From assembly GCA_030830185.1 (NCBI GenBank), contig JAURNN010000007.1, positions 1 to 38,740 on the forward strand: 38,740 nt of DNA. The letters run 5' to 3'. A program made the position numbers and the translations under genes. The DNA is from Bacillota bacterium. Its GTDB lineage: Bacteria > Bacillota_I > Bacilli_A > Acholeplasmatales > Acholeplasmataceae. The notes under the pieces were generated by a model. That model searched no databases, was not told where the DNA came from, and was given only the letters and a program-made list of their open reading frames with translations. Each line of letters begins with the position of its first letter. Position 1 is the first letter of the stretch. Of the stretch, positions 1-9,145 are shown piece by piece.

Positions 1-605
<605 letters not shown>

Positions 606-611
606 AAGGAT

Positions 612-640
612 AAGGTGAGAGATAACACTCTTACCTTTTT
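612..640 (+). terminator. Rho-independent terminator of eno
   Basis: A 10-bp stem with one G-U pair (AAGGTGAGAG with CTCTTACCTT, 6-base loop) is followed by a T run. It lies 7 bases after the eno stop and ends only about 8 bases before the rnr ATG. Confidence 0.85.
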
Positions 641-648
641 AATAAATA

Positions 649-2664
649 ATGGATATTAAAGAACTTTATCAAGCACTTTATGATGGTTATCAACATTGCA
701 TTGAAGTTGATGATGAATCGATCTTAAAACTTGCAAAATCAAGTGAATATATACATGTCAATGGGAAAAAGATTTGTTTAAAAAAACAATACTCTATTGG
801 TACAATGGATATCAAAAAAGAATTTGGTTTTTTAAGACAACCTGAAGATGATATTTATATAGATAAAAAATTCTTGAATGGTGCCATGCAAGATGATTTT
901 GTGATTGTTGATGATACAGGCTATCAATCTAAAGTGATTCATATCATTAGCCGAGCGATGACACTCCTTTTATGTCGTTGTCACAAACAAAAAGAGATGA
1001 TTTATTTTGAACCACTCATTGACATTCAACAGTTATTACATATCAATTATGATGTACCACTTGTGGAAGGTCATTTAGTTGCGATTCTTATTGATTCTAT
1101 CGATGGGTTAAATATCCATGGACATGTTGATCACATTATTGGTCATGAGCACGACCCTGATATTGAAACTAAAAAGATTGTATCAAGTTATCAGTGGCCA
1201 CAAGCATTTATTAAAGATGTCTATGACTCTTTAAAGAAAATTAAAAAAGAAACTTTTGATCAAATCGATTTTGAAGATGCATTAATTATTACCATTGACG
1301 GTGCAGATGCTAAAGATTTAGATGATGCCATTCACTTAAAAAAGACAAATAGTGGCTATGAAATTGGCGTTCATATCGCTGATGTATCTCATTACGTTAA
1401 ACCAAATGATAAGATTGATCAACAAGCTTTTTCAAAAACAACCTCTGTGTACTTAGCAGATCGAGTGATACCGATGTTGCCTGAATATTTATCTAATGAT
1501 TTATGTTCACTCAATCCTTTGGAACCTAAAAAAACATTAAGTATTTTGATGCAGCTAGATGTAAATTATAAAGTCATCTCTCATGCGTTTCATTCATCTG
1601 TGATTATGTCTAAATACCGTTTAACGTATGGTGAAGTCAATTTGATTTTACAAGGAAATAAAAATCATAAAAACCGAGAACTTCAAGACATGCTATTTCA
1701 ACTCAATGAGGTTTCAAAAGGATTATCAAAGATTCGTTATCAACGTGGTGAAATGAATTTTCATACAGAAGAAATGAAGTTTCATATCGAAAATCATCAA
1801 ATTAAAAGTGTGTCTCTTCGTAAACAAGATGACGCCGAAAAATTGATTGAATCTTTAATGTTACTTGCTAATGAAACTGTAGCAAAACACTTTAACGATC
1901 ATCATATCGCATCACTTTACCGTACACACGATGTTCCAGATATTGGTAAATTACAAAAAGCACTTCATATATTAACGCAACTTGGTGTTTCAATTCCTCA
2001 TCAATTGAATCAAGATGCTCATTTCATACAAAAAATCATTGAAAAAACAGAAACCCATCCTCAAAAAGATTTGATTCATATGATTATTTTACGTGCGATG
2101 CAAAAAGCAAAATATGAGTCTCAAGTAAGTGGACATTTTGGACTTGGGGCAACGTACTATACACATTTCACATCTCCAATAAGACGTTATCCAGATCTAA
2201 TCATACATAGACTCATACATATGTTTATTTTAAAAGATCATGACATTGAAAAACTTGATCTTACTGATATTGCAAAACAAACGTCTGTTCAAGAACGTAT
2301 GGCATTATCATTGGAACGAGATGTGAATCAGTTAAAAAGTTGCGAATTTATGGTCGATAAAGTAAATAAAACGTTTTCTGGTGTTGTTATTGCAACGCTT
2401 TCCAGAGGAATGTTTATAAGACTAGATAGTGGAATTGAAGGTTTTGTATCTTTAAAAACATTTAAACAACATGTTATTTATCATGAACATACTGTATCGT
2501 ATTCTGATAGAAGAGGCTTATTATACCGACTTGGAGATCGCGTAGAAGTTGAATTAATTTCAGTCGATATTATTAAAAGACACATTGACTTTAGAATTAT
2601 GAATCAAGTAAAAAGAAGGAGCCATCATGGAGCTCATCGTACAAAACAAAAAGGCAAGGTTTGA
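649..2664 (+). CDS. rnr: Ribonuclease R (3'-5' exoribonuclease)
   Basis: RNase R degrades structured RNA from the 3' end and takes part in mRNA decay and tmRNA-linked quality control. Order seen in 671 residues: an N-terminal region, an OB/cold-shock-like segment near residues 50-75 (DIKKEFGFL), the RNB catalytic domain from about 200 with its Asp cluster IDGADAKDLDDAIH, GVHIADVSHYV, LADRVIPMLPEYLSN and FTSPIRRYPDL, then a C-terminal S1 domain from about 575 and a basic tail. This is somewhat shorter than Bacillus RNase R (~780). The ATG at 649 has no Shine-Dalgarno and sits right behind the eno terminator, so how it is transcribed and started is unclear. It overlaps smpB by 38 bases, the usual rnr-smpB pairing. 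Confidence 0.96.
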   Translation: MDIKELYQALYDGYQHCIEVDDESILKLAKSSEYIHVNGKKICLKKQYSIGTMDIKKEFGFLRQPEDDIYIDKKFLNGAMQDDFVIVDDTGYQSKVIHIISRAMTLLLCRCHKQKEMIYFEPLIDIQQLLHINYDVPLVEGHLVAILIDSIDGLNIHGHVDHIIGHEHDPDIETKKIVSSYQWPQAFIKDVYDSLKKIKKETFDQIDFEDALIITIDGADAKDLDDAIHLKKTNSGYEIGVHIADVSHYVKPNDKIDQQAFSKTTSVYLADRVIPMLPEYLSNDLCSLNPLEPKKTLSILMQLDVNYKVISHAFHSSVIMSKYRLTYGEVNLILQGNKNHKNRELQDMLFQLNEVSKGLSKIRYQRGEMNFHTEEMKFHIENHQIKSVSLRKQDDAEKLIESLMLLANETVAKHFNDHHIASLYRTHDVPDIGKLQKALHILTQLGVSIPHQLNQDAHFIQKIIEKTETHPQKDLIHMIILRAMQKAKYESQVSGHFGLGATYYTHFTSPIRRYPDLIIHRLIHMFILKDHDIEKLDLTDIAKQTSVQERMALSLERDVNQLKSCEFMVDKVNKTFSGVVIATLSRGMFIRLDSGIEGFVSLKTFKQHVIYHEHTVSYSDRRGLLYRLGDRVEVELISVDIIKRHIDFRIMNQVKRRSHHGAHRTKQKGKV

Positions 2665-3070
2665 ATATTTCATCGAAGAAACTTTTGAAGCCGGTATTGC
2701 TTTAAAAGGTTCAGAAATTAAATCTGTCCGTTTGAAAAAAGTGAATTTAACAGATGCTTATGTTTTAGTAAAAGATGGAGAAGCATTTATTATTAATATG
2801 CATATTTCAACATATGCTTTTTCATCTTTATTTAATCATGATGAAACAAGAAGAAGAAAATTATTACTACATAAACATGAAATTAATAAACTTGAATCAA
2901 AAAAGAAGCTTCAAGGGTTAACCATTATTCCTTTAAGGATGTATTTAAAAGAGGGCCTTGCTAAAGTAGAAATTGCTTTAGCTAAAGGGAAGAAATTATA
3001 TGATAAACGCCATGATTTACAAACAAAAGATTTGAATTTACGTTTAAAGAAAATACATAAAAGAGGTTAA
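2627..3070 (+). CDS. smpB: SsrA (tmRNA)-binding protein SmpB
   Basis: SmpB binds tmRNA and delivers it to stalled ribosomes in trans-translation. The 147-residue protein has the family blocks NKKARFEYFI, GIALKGSEIKSVR, NLTDAYV, LLHKHEINKL and KGKKLYDKRHDLQTKDL, followed by the basic C-terminal tail that enters the mRNA channel. The start is set by AAGGAG at 2616-2621, 5 bases before the ATG, inside the end of rnr. The ssrA gene that often follows smpB in Bacilli is not here; the next gene starts 3 bases after the stop. Confidence 0.97.
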   Translation: MELIVQNKKARFEYFIEETFEAGIALKGSEIKSVRLKKVNLTDAYVLVKDGEAFIINMHISTYAFSSLFNHDETRRRKLLLHKHEINKLESKKKLQGLTIIPLRMYLKEGLAKVEIALAKGKKLYDKRHDLQTKDLNLRLKKIHKRG

Positions 3071-3073
3071 AAG

Positions 3074-3508
3074 ATGATTGTTGTAAAATCTTTTGATGAA
3101 CTTTCACCACGCATGCTGTATGACATTATGCATTTACGTCTTAAAGTTTTTGTAGAGGAACAAAACATTGTGTATGTCGATACCGATTATGATGACTTAC
3201 AAGCAGATCATGTCATGTATGTTGTTAATGATGACATTGTTTCATATGCGCGTGTTTTAAAAAAAGACCAGCGCTATCAAGATCATATGTCCATTGGACG
3301 AGTTGCAACGCATATGACACATAGAAATAAAGGATATGCAACAGAAATATTAAAAACAATATTATCTACATATAAAGAAAATTTCATGATTTCAGCTCAG
3401 GCATATTTAATTCACTATTATGAAAAGTTTGGTTTTAAAGTCGTATCAGAACCGTACATAGAAGAAGGAATTTTACATGTTAAGATGAGATATGAAACTA
3501 AAATATGA
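3074..3508 (+). CDS. GNAT N-acetyltransferase, ElaA-like
   Basis: Likely an acetyl-CoA-dependent N-acetyltransferase of the GNAT superfamily; the substrate is unknown. The 144 residues match the ElaA pattern: LRLKVFVEEQNIVYVDTDYDD near residues 20-40, then IGRVATHMTHRNKGYATEIL around 75-95, which is the acetyl-CoA pyrophosphate loop (basic residue and glycine where R/Q-x-x-G-x-G/A is expected), then AQAYLIHYYEKFGFKVV, the closing strand-helix of GNAT folds. AGAGG lies 7 bases before the ATG. It probably shares the rnr-smpB transcript, although nothing connects it to their function. Confidence 0.85.
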   Translation: MIVVKSFDELSPRMLYDIMHLRLKVFVEEQNIVYVDTDYDDLQADHVMYVVNDDIVSYARVLKKDQRYQDHMSIGRVATHMTHRNKGYATEILKTILSTYKENFMISAQAYLIHYYEKFGFKVVSEPYIEEGILHVKMRYETKI

Positions 3509-3514
3509 TACAAT
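3506..3514 (+). promoter_or_regulatory. Probable extended -10 promoter for alaS
   Basis: TGATACAAT fits an extended -10 (TGn plus TACAAT at 3509-3514); its TGA is the stop codon of the acetyltransferase. Predicted start of transcription is near 3521. No convincing -35 is visible. GAGGTG follows 5 bases before the alaS ATG. Confidence 0.5.
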
Positions 3515-3538
3515 ATATGTTGATAATTGAGGTGAAAC

Positions 3539-6115
3539 ATGAGGTTTTTTTCAGCCCAAGAAATTAGAGAAACTTGGTTACGTTTTTTTAAAGATAAAGG
3601 ACATTTAATTGAGCCTTCTTCTAGTCTTATACCCCAAAACGACAAATCATTATTATGGATCAATGCAGGGGTTGCGCCATTAAAGAAATACTTTGATGGA
3701 AGAGAAAAACCAAGTCAACCAAGACTGGCAAATATTCAAAAATGTATACGAACGAATGATATTGATAATGTAGGAAAAACGGCAAGACATCATACTTTTT
3801 TTGAAATGCTTGGTAATTTTTCAATTGGTGATTACTTTAAGAAAGATGCGATTAAGTTTGCATATGAAATCTTAATATCAGAAGCATATTTTAATATGCC
3901 AAAAGAGTTGCTTTATATGACTTATTATCCTGATGATGTTGTTGCATATGAGACATGGATTGAACTTGGTATCGATCCTGAACATCTTATTCCTGTAGAA
4001 GGTAATTTTTGGGAAATTGGACCAGGACCGTGTGGACCTGATACGGAAATATTCTACGATCGTGGATCCTCCTATGATGCAAGAGGCAAAGAATTAATTG
4101 CTGAAGATATTGAAAATGAAAGATTTATTGAAATTTGGAATGTTGTTTTTTCACAATTTAATTCTACAGAAGGACTATCTCGTGATGAATATCCTTTACT
4201 TCCTCAGAAAAATATTGATACTGGCGCTGGCTTAGAGCGTTTTGCCTGTATCTTGCAAGGTACAAAAACGAACTTTGAGACGGATTTATTTTTACCTATC
4301 ATTCAACACATCGAAGCATTATCAGGTATCAACTATGATGGACAGATCGCATTTAAAGTCATCGCTGATCACATTAAAGCACTTACTTTTGCAATCGCTG
4401 ACGGTGCGATTTTATCTAATGAAGGCAGAGGTTATGTTTTAAGACGGTTATTAAGAAGAGCGATAAAATATGGTTTGAAACTTAATTTGAATCATCCTTT
4501 TTTACATGTTCTGATTCCTACCGTTATTAGCATGATGCAATCCTTTTATCCATATTTAAATGATAGATTAGACATTGTTACAAAAATCGTGTTTCAAGAA
4601 GAAACGAAATTTTTTGAAACGATCTCTGACGGTGAATTACTATTGGAGCATGAATTAAAACATATTCAAGGCCAAATATTATCTGGTGATGTGGCATTTA
4701 AGCTGTATGATACGTTTGGTTTCCCTTTTGAACTCACAGAAGAATATGTATTAGAAAAAGGCTTTACAGTAAATAAAGAAGAATTTTTAGAAGCATTAAA
4801 AATTCAAAAAGACAGATCAAGACAAGCCATGAAACAATCTTCAGGTATGCATCTACAAGATGATGCGTATATAAATTTCTTTGAAAAATCTACGTTTGTA
4901 GGTTATGATCAACTAAAAGTGGAAACAGTTGTCGTAGGCGTTTTTGAAGAAGGTATTGTCTTAGAATATACTCCTTTTTATGCTGAAAGTGGTGGACAAC
5001 TATCAGACAGTGGACTTATTAATGGGATAGAAATAAAACACGTTAAAAAACTTCCTAATGGTCAGTTCTTGCATGTGTGTGAGACAGATTCATTTCAAGT
5101 GGGAGACCAAGTTCTAGCCATCGTAGATGAAAAACTTAGACTTCAAACAGAAAGAAATCACAGTTCAGCACATTTATTTCACCAAGCACTTAAAGAAGTA
5201 TTAGGAGATCATGCGATACAACAAGGTCAACAAGTCAATGCAAAAAGTTGTCGATTTGATTTTAACCATTATGAATCCATGAATGATGAAACAATTTTAA
5301 AACTAGAAACATTAGTAAACACTTACATACAAAAAAACCCCTTAGATGTTAATATTTATGAAACCACTTTAGAGGACGCTAAACAAAAAGGAGCAATGGC
5401 GCTTTTTGGAGAAAAATATGGAGATCATGTTCGAGTTGTTGATATGGGATGGTCTATTGAGTTGTGTGGTGGAACTCACGTTAAAAACACGAAATCGATT
5501 ATAAATTTTACGATCACATCATTAAGCTCAATTGGATCGGGAATTTTTAGAATGGAAGGGATAAGTGGTGATCAAGTAATTGCTCAAATGCAAACCCAGC
5601 TCAACCCATTTTTGATTGAACTAAAAGCGATACAAGATAAAATAGATCAAGAAAATTATAATTTTAAGTTGAACTTTCCAACGATAAAAGGATCATATGA
5701 AGATATCATCACTTACCGACATTACTTAGAGACAGTAAGAAAAAAAGTTAAAGAATTAGAAAAATCAAAAGCTGAGAAAGACCAACAAAATGTTCTTTCT
5801 TTAGTTGATGTATCTAGTTTTGAAAAGAATCAAGACATCTCTGTGATTCAAGTAGAACACATTGAGAAAAAACTTCTGAAAGCTCTTGTTGATCAATTAT
5901 TTGATCACCTTCAATCAGGAACTTTAATTTTAATTAATAAAGAAGATGAGAAAGCGTCATATGTGATTAAATCTTCAAAAAATCTTGCTTCTGTTCTTGT
6001 TAAGAAAATCGCTTCTATGACGGAAGGTTCAGGTGGCGGTCAAGATCATTTTGCGCAAGGTGGTACAACAAGACTCGATTTGATTGATGATGCGATTAAG
6101 GCATTGATATTATGA
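3539..6115 (+). CDS. alaS: Alanyl-tRNA synthetase
   Basis: Charges tRNA-Ala with alanine and edits mischarged tRNA. At 858 residues it is full length (family ~870). Seen in order: a class II catalytic domain with TARHHTFFEMLGNFSIGDYFK and GRGYVLRRLLRRAIKYG; an editing domain with its zinc ligands in SSAHLFH and ELCGGTH (residues ~535-650); and a C-Ala region ending in GSGGGQDHFAQGG. The start is supported by GAGGTG 5 bases upstream. It heads the alaS-ruvX-yrzB block known from Firmicutes; yrzL, which lies between alaS and ruvX in Bacillus, is missing. Its stop overlaps the ruvX start (ATGA). Confidence 0.98.
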   Translation: MRFFSAQEIRETWLRFFKDKGHLIEPSSSLIPQNDKSLLWINAGVAPLKKYFDGREKPSQPRLANIQKCIRTNDIDNVGKTARHHTFFEMLGNFSIGDYFKKDAIKFAYEILISEAYFNMPKELLYMTYYPDDVVAYETWIELGIDPEHLIPVEGNFWEIGPGPCGPDTEIFYDRGSSYDARGKELIAEDIENERFIEIWNVVFSQFNSTEGLSRDEYPLLPQKNIDTGAGLERFACILQGTKTNFETDLFLPIIQHIEALSGINYDGQIAFKVIADHIKALTFAIADGAILSNEGRGYVLRRLLRRAIKYGLKLNLNHPFLHVLIPTVISMMQSFYPYLNDRLDIVTKIVFQEETKFFETISDGELLLEHELKHIQGQILSGDVAFKLYDTFGFPFELTEEYVLEKGFTVNKEEFLEALKIQKDRSRQAMKQSSGMHLQDDAYINFFEKSTFVGYDQLKVETVVVGVFEEGIVLEYTPFYAESGGQLSDSGLINGIEIKHVKKLPNGQFLHVCETDSFQVGDQVLAIVDEKLRLQTERNHSSAHLFHQALKEVLGDHAIQQGQQVNAKSCRFDFNHYESMNDETILKLETLVNTYIQKNPLDVNIYETTLEDAKQKGAMALFGEKYGDHVRVVDMGWSIELCGGTHVKNTKSIINFTITSLSSIGSGIFRMEGISGDQVIAQMQTQLNPFLIELKAIQDKIDQENYNFKLNFPTIKGSYEDIITYRHYLETVRKKVKELEKSKAEKDQQNVLSLVDVSSFEKNQDISVIQVEHIEKKLLKALVDQLFDHLQSGTLILINKEDEKASYVIKSSKNLASVLVKKIASMTEGSGGGQDHFAQGGTTRLDLIDDAIKALIL

Positions 6116-6534
6116 GTGTGTATCTCGGATTAGATTTAGGTAGTAAAACGCTTGGCATCGCAATAAGCCATTCTGGAATTATTGCTTCACCACTCGAAAC
6201 ATATCGGTTTAAAGAGCATGTTTATGACATGGCAATTCAATATTTAAATCAATTAATTAAAGAATATTCTGTCACACATGTGATTCTTGGATTACCTAAA
6301 CATATGAATAATGATATGGGTGATCGTGCTCAATTAACCATTCAATTTCAAGAAAAACTTAAAGGTGTCGACGTGATTTTATGGGATGAACGTTTGTCTA
6401 CGAAATCAGCAATGGATTCAATGCGTATGTTTCGTTTATCTCATCAGGAAAAAAAAGCTCAAAAAGATACTCAAGCAGCACTCATCATCTTACAAAACTA
6501 TTTAAATTATAAGGAGAATCAACATGGAAGATAA
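6112..6534 (+). CDS. ruvX: RuvX/YqgF-family RNase H-like putative pre-16S rRNA nuclease
   Basis: This family has an RNase H fold and has been linked to 5' processing of 16S rRNA and to Holliday junction resolution. The 140 residues carry the typical blocks: YLGLDLGSKTLGIAIS at the N-terminus (first acidic residue), VILGLPKHMNN near 60, LWDERLSTKSA near 95 and DTQAALIILQNYL at the end, so the acidic catalytic set appears complete. It overlaps alaS by 4 bases (ATGA) and the next gene by 11, with no strong Shine-Dalgarno of its own, so translation is probably coupled to alaS. Confidence 0.93.
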   Translation: MSVYLGLDLGSKTLGIAISHSGIIASPLETYRFKEHVYDMAIQYLNQLIKEYSVTHVILGLPKHMNNDMGDRAQLTIQFQEKLKGVDVILWDERLSTKSAMDSMRMFRLSHQEKKAQKDTQAALIILQNYLNYKENQHGR

Positions 6535-6811
6535 GCAATTAATTATTACGGATGAAAAAGGCAATGAACAACTTTGTGAAATCATTTTTACAATGGACAT
6601 AGAAGACCGTTCTTATGTTATTTTCACCGTACCTGATTCAGATGAAGTCAGCGCAGCTGAATATATTCCTAATCCCTCTAAAGAAGGAGAAGGAACATTT
6701 AAAGACATCGAAGATGATTATGTATGGGAACAATTAGAGGATGCATTAGAATCATATCAACAAGAATTAGATGAAGAAGACGACGAAGACGACGACGATA
6801 CAGAAAATTAA
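6524..6811 (+). CDS. YrzB-like DUF1292 protein with acidic tail
   Basis: A 95-residue acidic protein of unknown function. The N-terminal half has the DUF1292 signature (DEKGNEQLCEIIFTMD) and its place after alaS-ruvX matches yrzB of Bacillus. The C-terminus is almost pure Asp/Glu (LDEEDDEDDDDTEN), coded by near-repeats of GAA and GAC. AAGGAG lies 7 bases before the ATG. In Bacillus the next gene is mltG (yrrL), a cell-wall transglycosylase; it is absent here. The last 41 bases are also read in another frame as the start of the methyltransferase. Confidence 0.88.
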   Translation: MEDKQLIITDEKGNEQLCEIIFTMDIEDRSYVIFTVPDSDEVSAAEYIPNPSKEGEGTFKDIEDDYVWEQLEDALESYQQELDEEDDEDDDDTEN

Positions 6812-7409
6812 AGATCACGCAATTGCAAATCAAATTCCAATCATTCAAGATGAAGTTGCCAAGGTATTAAAAATTTTAATTGAAACGTATGATGTTAAAA
6901 AAGTTCTTGAAATAGGTACAGCAACGTCATACAGTGCTCACGTGATCGCAAGCTGTGGTTCAGAGGTTTGGACAATTGAAAGAAATGCATTAAGATACTC
7001 AATTGCTGAAGATTTTGTAAAAAACTCTGAATATCACCATAAAATTCATTTAATCTTTGATGATGCATTAACACACATATTAAAGGAAAATCATTTTGAT
7101 TTAATTTTTATTGATGCTGCAAAAAGCCAATATATTCCATTTTTTGATAAGTATCAACACTATTTAAATCCAAAAGGATTAATGATTGTTGATAATATTT
7201 TTTTCCATCATTTAGATCCTTTAAAAGTAAAACGACCAACAAGACAACTTTTAAAAAAGATTGAAAAGTTTAAACTTTTTTTATCAGTACATCCAAATTT
7301 TCAATCACAAATCTTATCCTATGGTGATGGCTTAAGTATAAGCTATCAAGATCATGAACGATATATTGAAATGCATTCAATCATTGAATCAACACTTCAA
7401 AAATGGTGA
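6771..7409 (+). CDS. SAM-dependent O-methyltransferase, YrrM-like
   Basis: A class I methyltransferase related to the catechol/caffeoyl-CoA O-methyltransferase family; Bacillus YrrM (TrmR) in the same gene neighbourhood methylates the 5-hydroxyuridine of the tRNA wobble base, so a tRNA role is a fair inference. Seen: VLEIGTATSYSAHVIA (SAM motif I), VWTIERN (motif II), FDLIFIDAAKSQY (metal-binding Asp region) and GLMIVDNIFFH (second metal region). It has 212 residues, similar to YrrM. The ATG at 6771 has no Shine-Dalgarno and lies inside the acidic tail of the previous gene, giving the odd N-terminus MKKTTKTTTIQK. Coupled translation is likely. The start is the least certain part. Confidence 0.88.
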   Translation: MKKTTKTTTIQKIKDHAIANQIPIIQDEVAKVLKILIETYDVKKVLEIGTATSYSAHVIASCGSEVWTIERNALRYSIAEDFVKNSEYHHKIHLIFDDALTHILKENHFDLIFIDAAKSQYIPFFDKYQHYLNPKGLMIVDNIFFHHLDPLKVKRPTRQLLKKIEKFKLFLSVHPNFQSQILSYGDGLSISYQDHERYIEMHSIIESTLQKW

Positions 7410-8071
7410 CAAGACCTATGATGTACATACACAAGGACATGCCAGTATATATTTATCGTAAAAAAAACAAACATATGTATGTTCGCATGAGAAATACAGG
7501 ATGTCACATAACTGTACCTAAACTACTTTCACATCAACTCATACAACAATATGTCACCGAAAATGAACGTAGGTTATTGCAAACCTATCAAAAACTTCAT
7601 GACATTCAATATACATTGTTAGGCAGAGCAATAACGATTGATTACAAACAAAGAGAGTTTCATTATGAAATCCATCACAATCAATTAAAGATCGCTCATC
7701 CAACTAGTTTTGATGTTGGATTTAAGTTATTTTTAAAATTGGAATTTCAAAAGTACCTTGAATTGATTCAACATGAGATTCAAGCACACATCATCAAACA
7801 TGGTTTAAAACCTGTAAACATTGAAATTAAGTATATACAATCAAAATATGGCAGTTATCATCGTTTAAAAAACAAAATCACACTGAATAGTTATTTATAT
7901 ATGCTTGATCCTAAACTCATCGATTATGTCATTATGCATGAATATGCCCATACGAAAGAGTTTCATCATCAAAAATCATTTTATGACTTGCAACATCAAT
8001 TATGTTCTAATGATAAAGAATTATCAAAATGGCTCAAAACATTAACGATTCCCACACATTTTACGTTATAA
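7403..8071 (+). CDS. YgjP/DUF45-type putative metallopeptidase
   Basis: A predicted zinc metallohydrolase of the YgjP-like (SprT-related) family, function unknown. In its 222 residues the zinc site is clear near residue 180: VIMHEYAHTKEFHHQKSFY, an HExxH with a further His downstream. The preceding KYIQSKYGSYHRLKNKITLN matches the W/YGSC-like block that precedes HExxH in this family. No signal peptide or membrane segment, so cytosolic. It overlaps the methyltransferase by 7 bases and has no Shine-Dalgarno at the listed ATG; in-frame ATGs follow at 7418 and 7421, so the start could be about six residues later. Confidence 0.82.
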   Translation: MVTRPMMYIHKDMPVYIYRKKNKHMYVRMRNTGCHITVPKLLSHQLIQQYVTENERRLLQTYQKLHDIQYTLLGRAITIDYKQREFHYEIHHNQLKIAHPTSFDVGFKLFLKLEFQKYLELIQHEIQAHIIKHGLKPVNIEIKYIQSKYGSYHRLKNKITLNSYLYMLDPKLIDYVIMHEYAHTKEFHHQKSFYDLQHQLCSNDKELSKWLKTLTIPTHFTL

Positions 8072-8072
8072 T
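8042..8072 (+). promoter_or_regulatory. Probable greA promoter
   Basis: A perfect TATAAT at 8067-8072 overlaps the stop codon of the metallopeptidase gene. A possible -35 TTAACG lies 19 bases upstream, a long spacer. TAGGAGGAT precedes the greA ATG, so greA can be expressed on its own. Confidence 0.55.
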
Positions 8073-8099
8073 AGTAAAGAAGGATTTTAGGAGGATATT

Positions 8100-8573
8100 A
8101 TGGCTATAAAACCTGTTTACCAATTAACCCAAGAAGGTTATGATCATTTAAAAGAAGAACTTAAAGAACTTGTTGATGTAAAAAGACAAGAAAATTTAGA
8201 TGCTTTAAAAGAAGCTCGTGCACAAGGCGATTTATCTGAAAATGCAGATTATGATGCTGCAAGAACAGAACAAGCTCGTATCGAATCAAGAATCACTGAG
8301 ATTGAAAACATCTTAAAGTACTCAAAAATCATTAAAACAAGTAATGAAGATGTTGTAAATATCGGTAAAAAAGTCAAGATTCAATTTAAAGACACTGGAA
8401 AAGAAAAGGAATTTTATTTTATTTCTAGTATCGAAGTCGATCCTAAACTCAATAAAATATCAATTGAGTCTCCTATAGGTAAAGCACTTAAAGGTCATGA
8501 AATTGGAGATATCATTACATTTAAATCAGAGACAAATAAAGTTTCAACGATTGAAATTTTAACGATTGAATAA
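8100..8573 (+). CDS. greA: Transcription elongation factor GreA
   Basis: GreA rescues backtracked RNA polymerase by stimulating transcript cleavage through the secondary channel. The 157 residues are full length: an N-terminal coiled coil with the catalytic acidic tip region EARAQGDLSENADYDAARTEQ (residues ~39-60), and a C-terminal FKBP-like domain ending SPIGKALKGHEIGDIITF. AGGAGG lies 6 bases before the ATG. The stop overlaps the next start by one base (TAATG). The position after the yrrM-like gene keeps Bacillus order. Confidence 0.97.
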   Translation: MAIKPVYQLTQEGYDHLKEELKELVDVKRQENLDALKEARAQGDLSENADYDAARTEQARIESRITEIENILKYSKIIKTSNEDVVNIGKKVKIQFKDTGKEKEFYFISSIEVDPKLNKISIESPIGKALKGHEIGDIITFKSETNKVSTIEILTIE

Positions 8574-9145
8574 TGGCAATTATTCCATATCTCAAACCTC
8601 AATTATACGTACAATCATTTCAAGATATTCCGTATGATGATTTTAAGAAGCAAGGTATAAAAACCTTGTTTTTTGACCTTGATAATACGGTTATGAGTTA
8701 TGATGAAAAAATAATTTCTACTGAAAACTTGTTATTTTTAGATCAATTAAAAAAAGATTTCAAAGTTGTTATTGTTTCAAATAGTGGCTACAAAAGAGTT
8801 TCACACGCATGCATTAAAGCAGGATATGATTTTATTCATAGTGCTAAAAAACCATTTAAATCAGGATATAAAAGAGCACTTAAAAAAGCCTCTGCTCAAG
8901 TCAATACCTCTTTATTTATTGGTGATCAATTGATGACAGATATATTTGGAGCAGCAAGAATGAATATAACTTCTATTTTAGTGAAACCTCTCAAACAACG
9001 TTCTGATCATTTTTTTACAAGAACAAATCGAAAAATCGAACGTATGTTATTAAAGAAGATGAATAAAAAATATCCTAAACTTTTAAATCATTCGCTAATT
9101 GCATACGGAAGAGAAATTCATGGATTATTTAAAGACTTTAAGTAA
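8573..9145 (+). CDS. yqeG: HAD-superfamily phosphatase YqeG
   Basis: A haloacid-dehalogenase phosphatase of the YqeG family; the physiological substrate is not known. In 190 residues: TLFFDLDNTVMSYD (motif I, nucleophile Asp in DxD form) near 31-45, VVIVSNSG (motif II), a Lys in AKKPFKSGYKRAL (motif III) and LFIGDQLMTDIFGAARM (motif IV). It begins the yqeG-yqeK-rsfS-yqeM order known in Bacillus; yqeH, aroE, yhbY and nadD, which lie between yqeG and yqeK there, are all absent. The start overlaps the greA stop by one base. Confidence 0.9.
   Translation: MAIIPYLKPQLYVQSFQDIPYDDFKKQGIKTLFFDLDNTVMSYDEKIISTENLLFLDQLKKDFKVVIVSNSGYKRVSHACIKAGYDFIHSAKKPFKSGYKRALKKASAQVNTSLFIGDQLMTDIFGAARMNITSILVKPLKQRSDHFFTRTNRKIERMLLKKMNKKYPKLLNHSLIAYGREIHGLFKDFK

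Noticed and set aside
3071-3538. tmRNA (ssrA) gene after smpB
   Set aside because: The space is filled by the GNAT coding sequence; no tRNA-like ends or tag reading frame seen.
6773-6804. GAAGAC/GACGAC microsatellite-like tract as a phase-variation repeat
   Set aside because: It is short and imperfect and is explained by Asp/Glu codons of the acidic tail; I see no long pure repeat that would slip readily.
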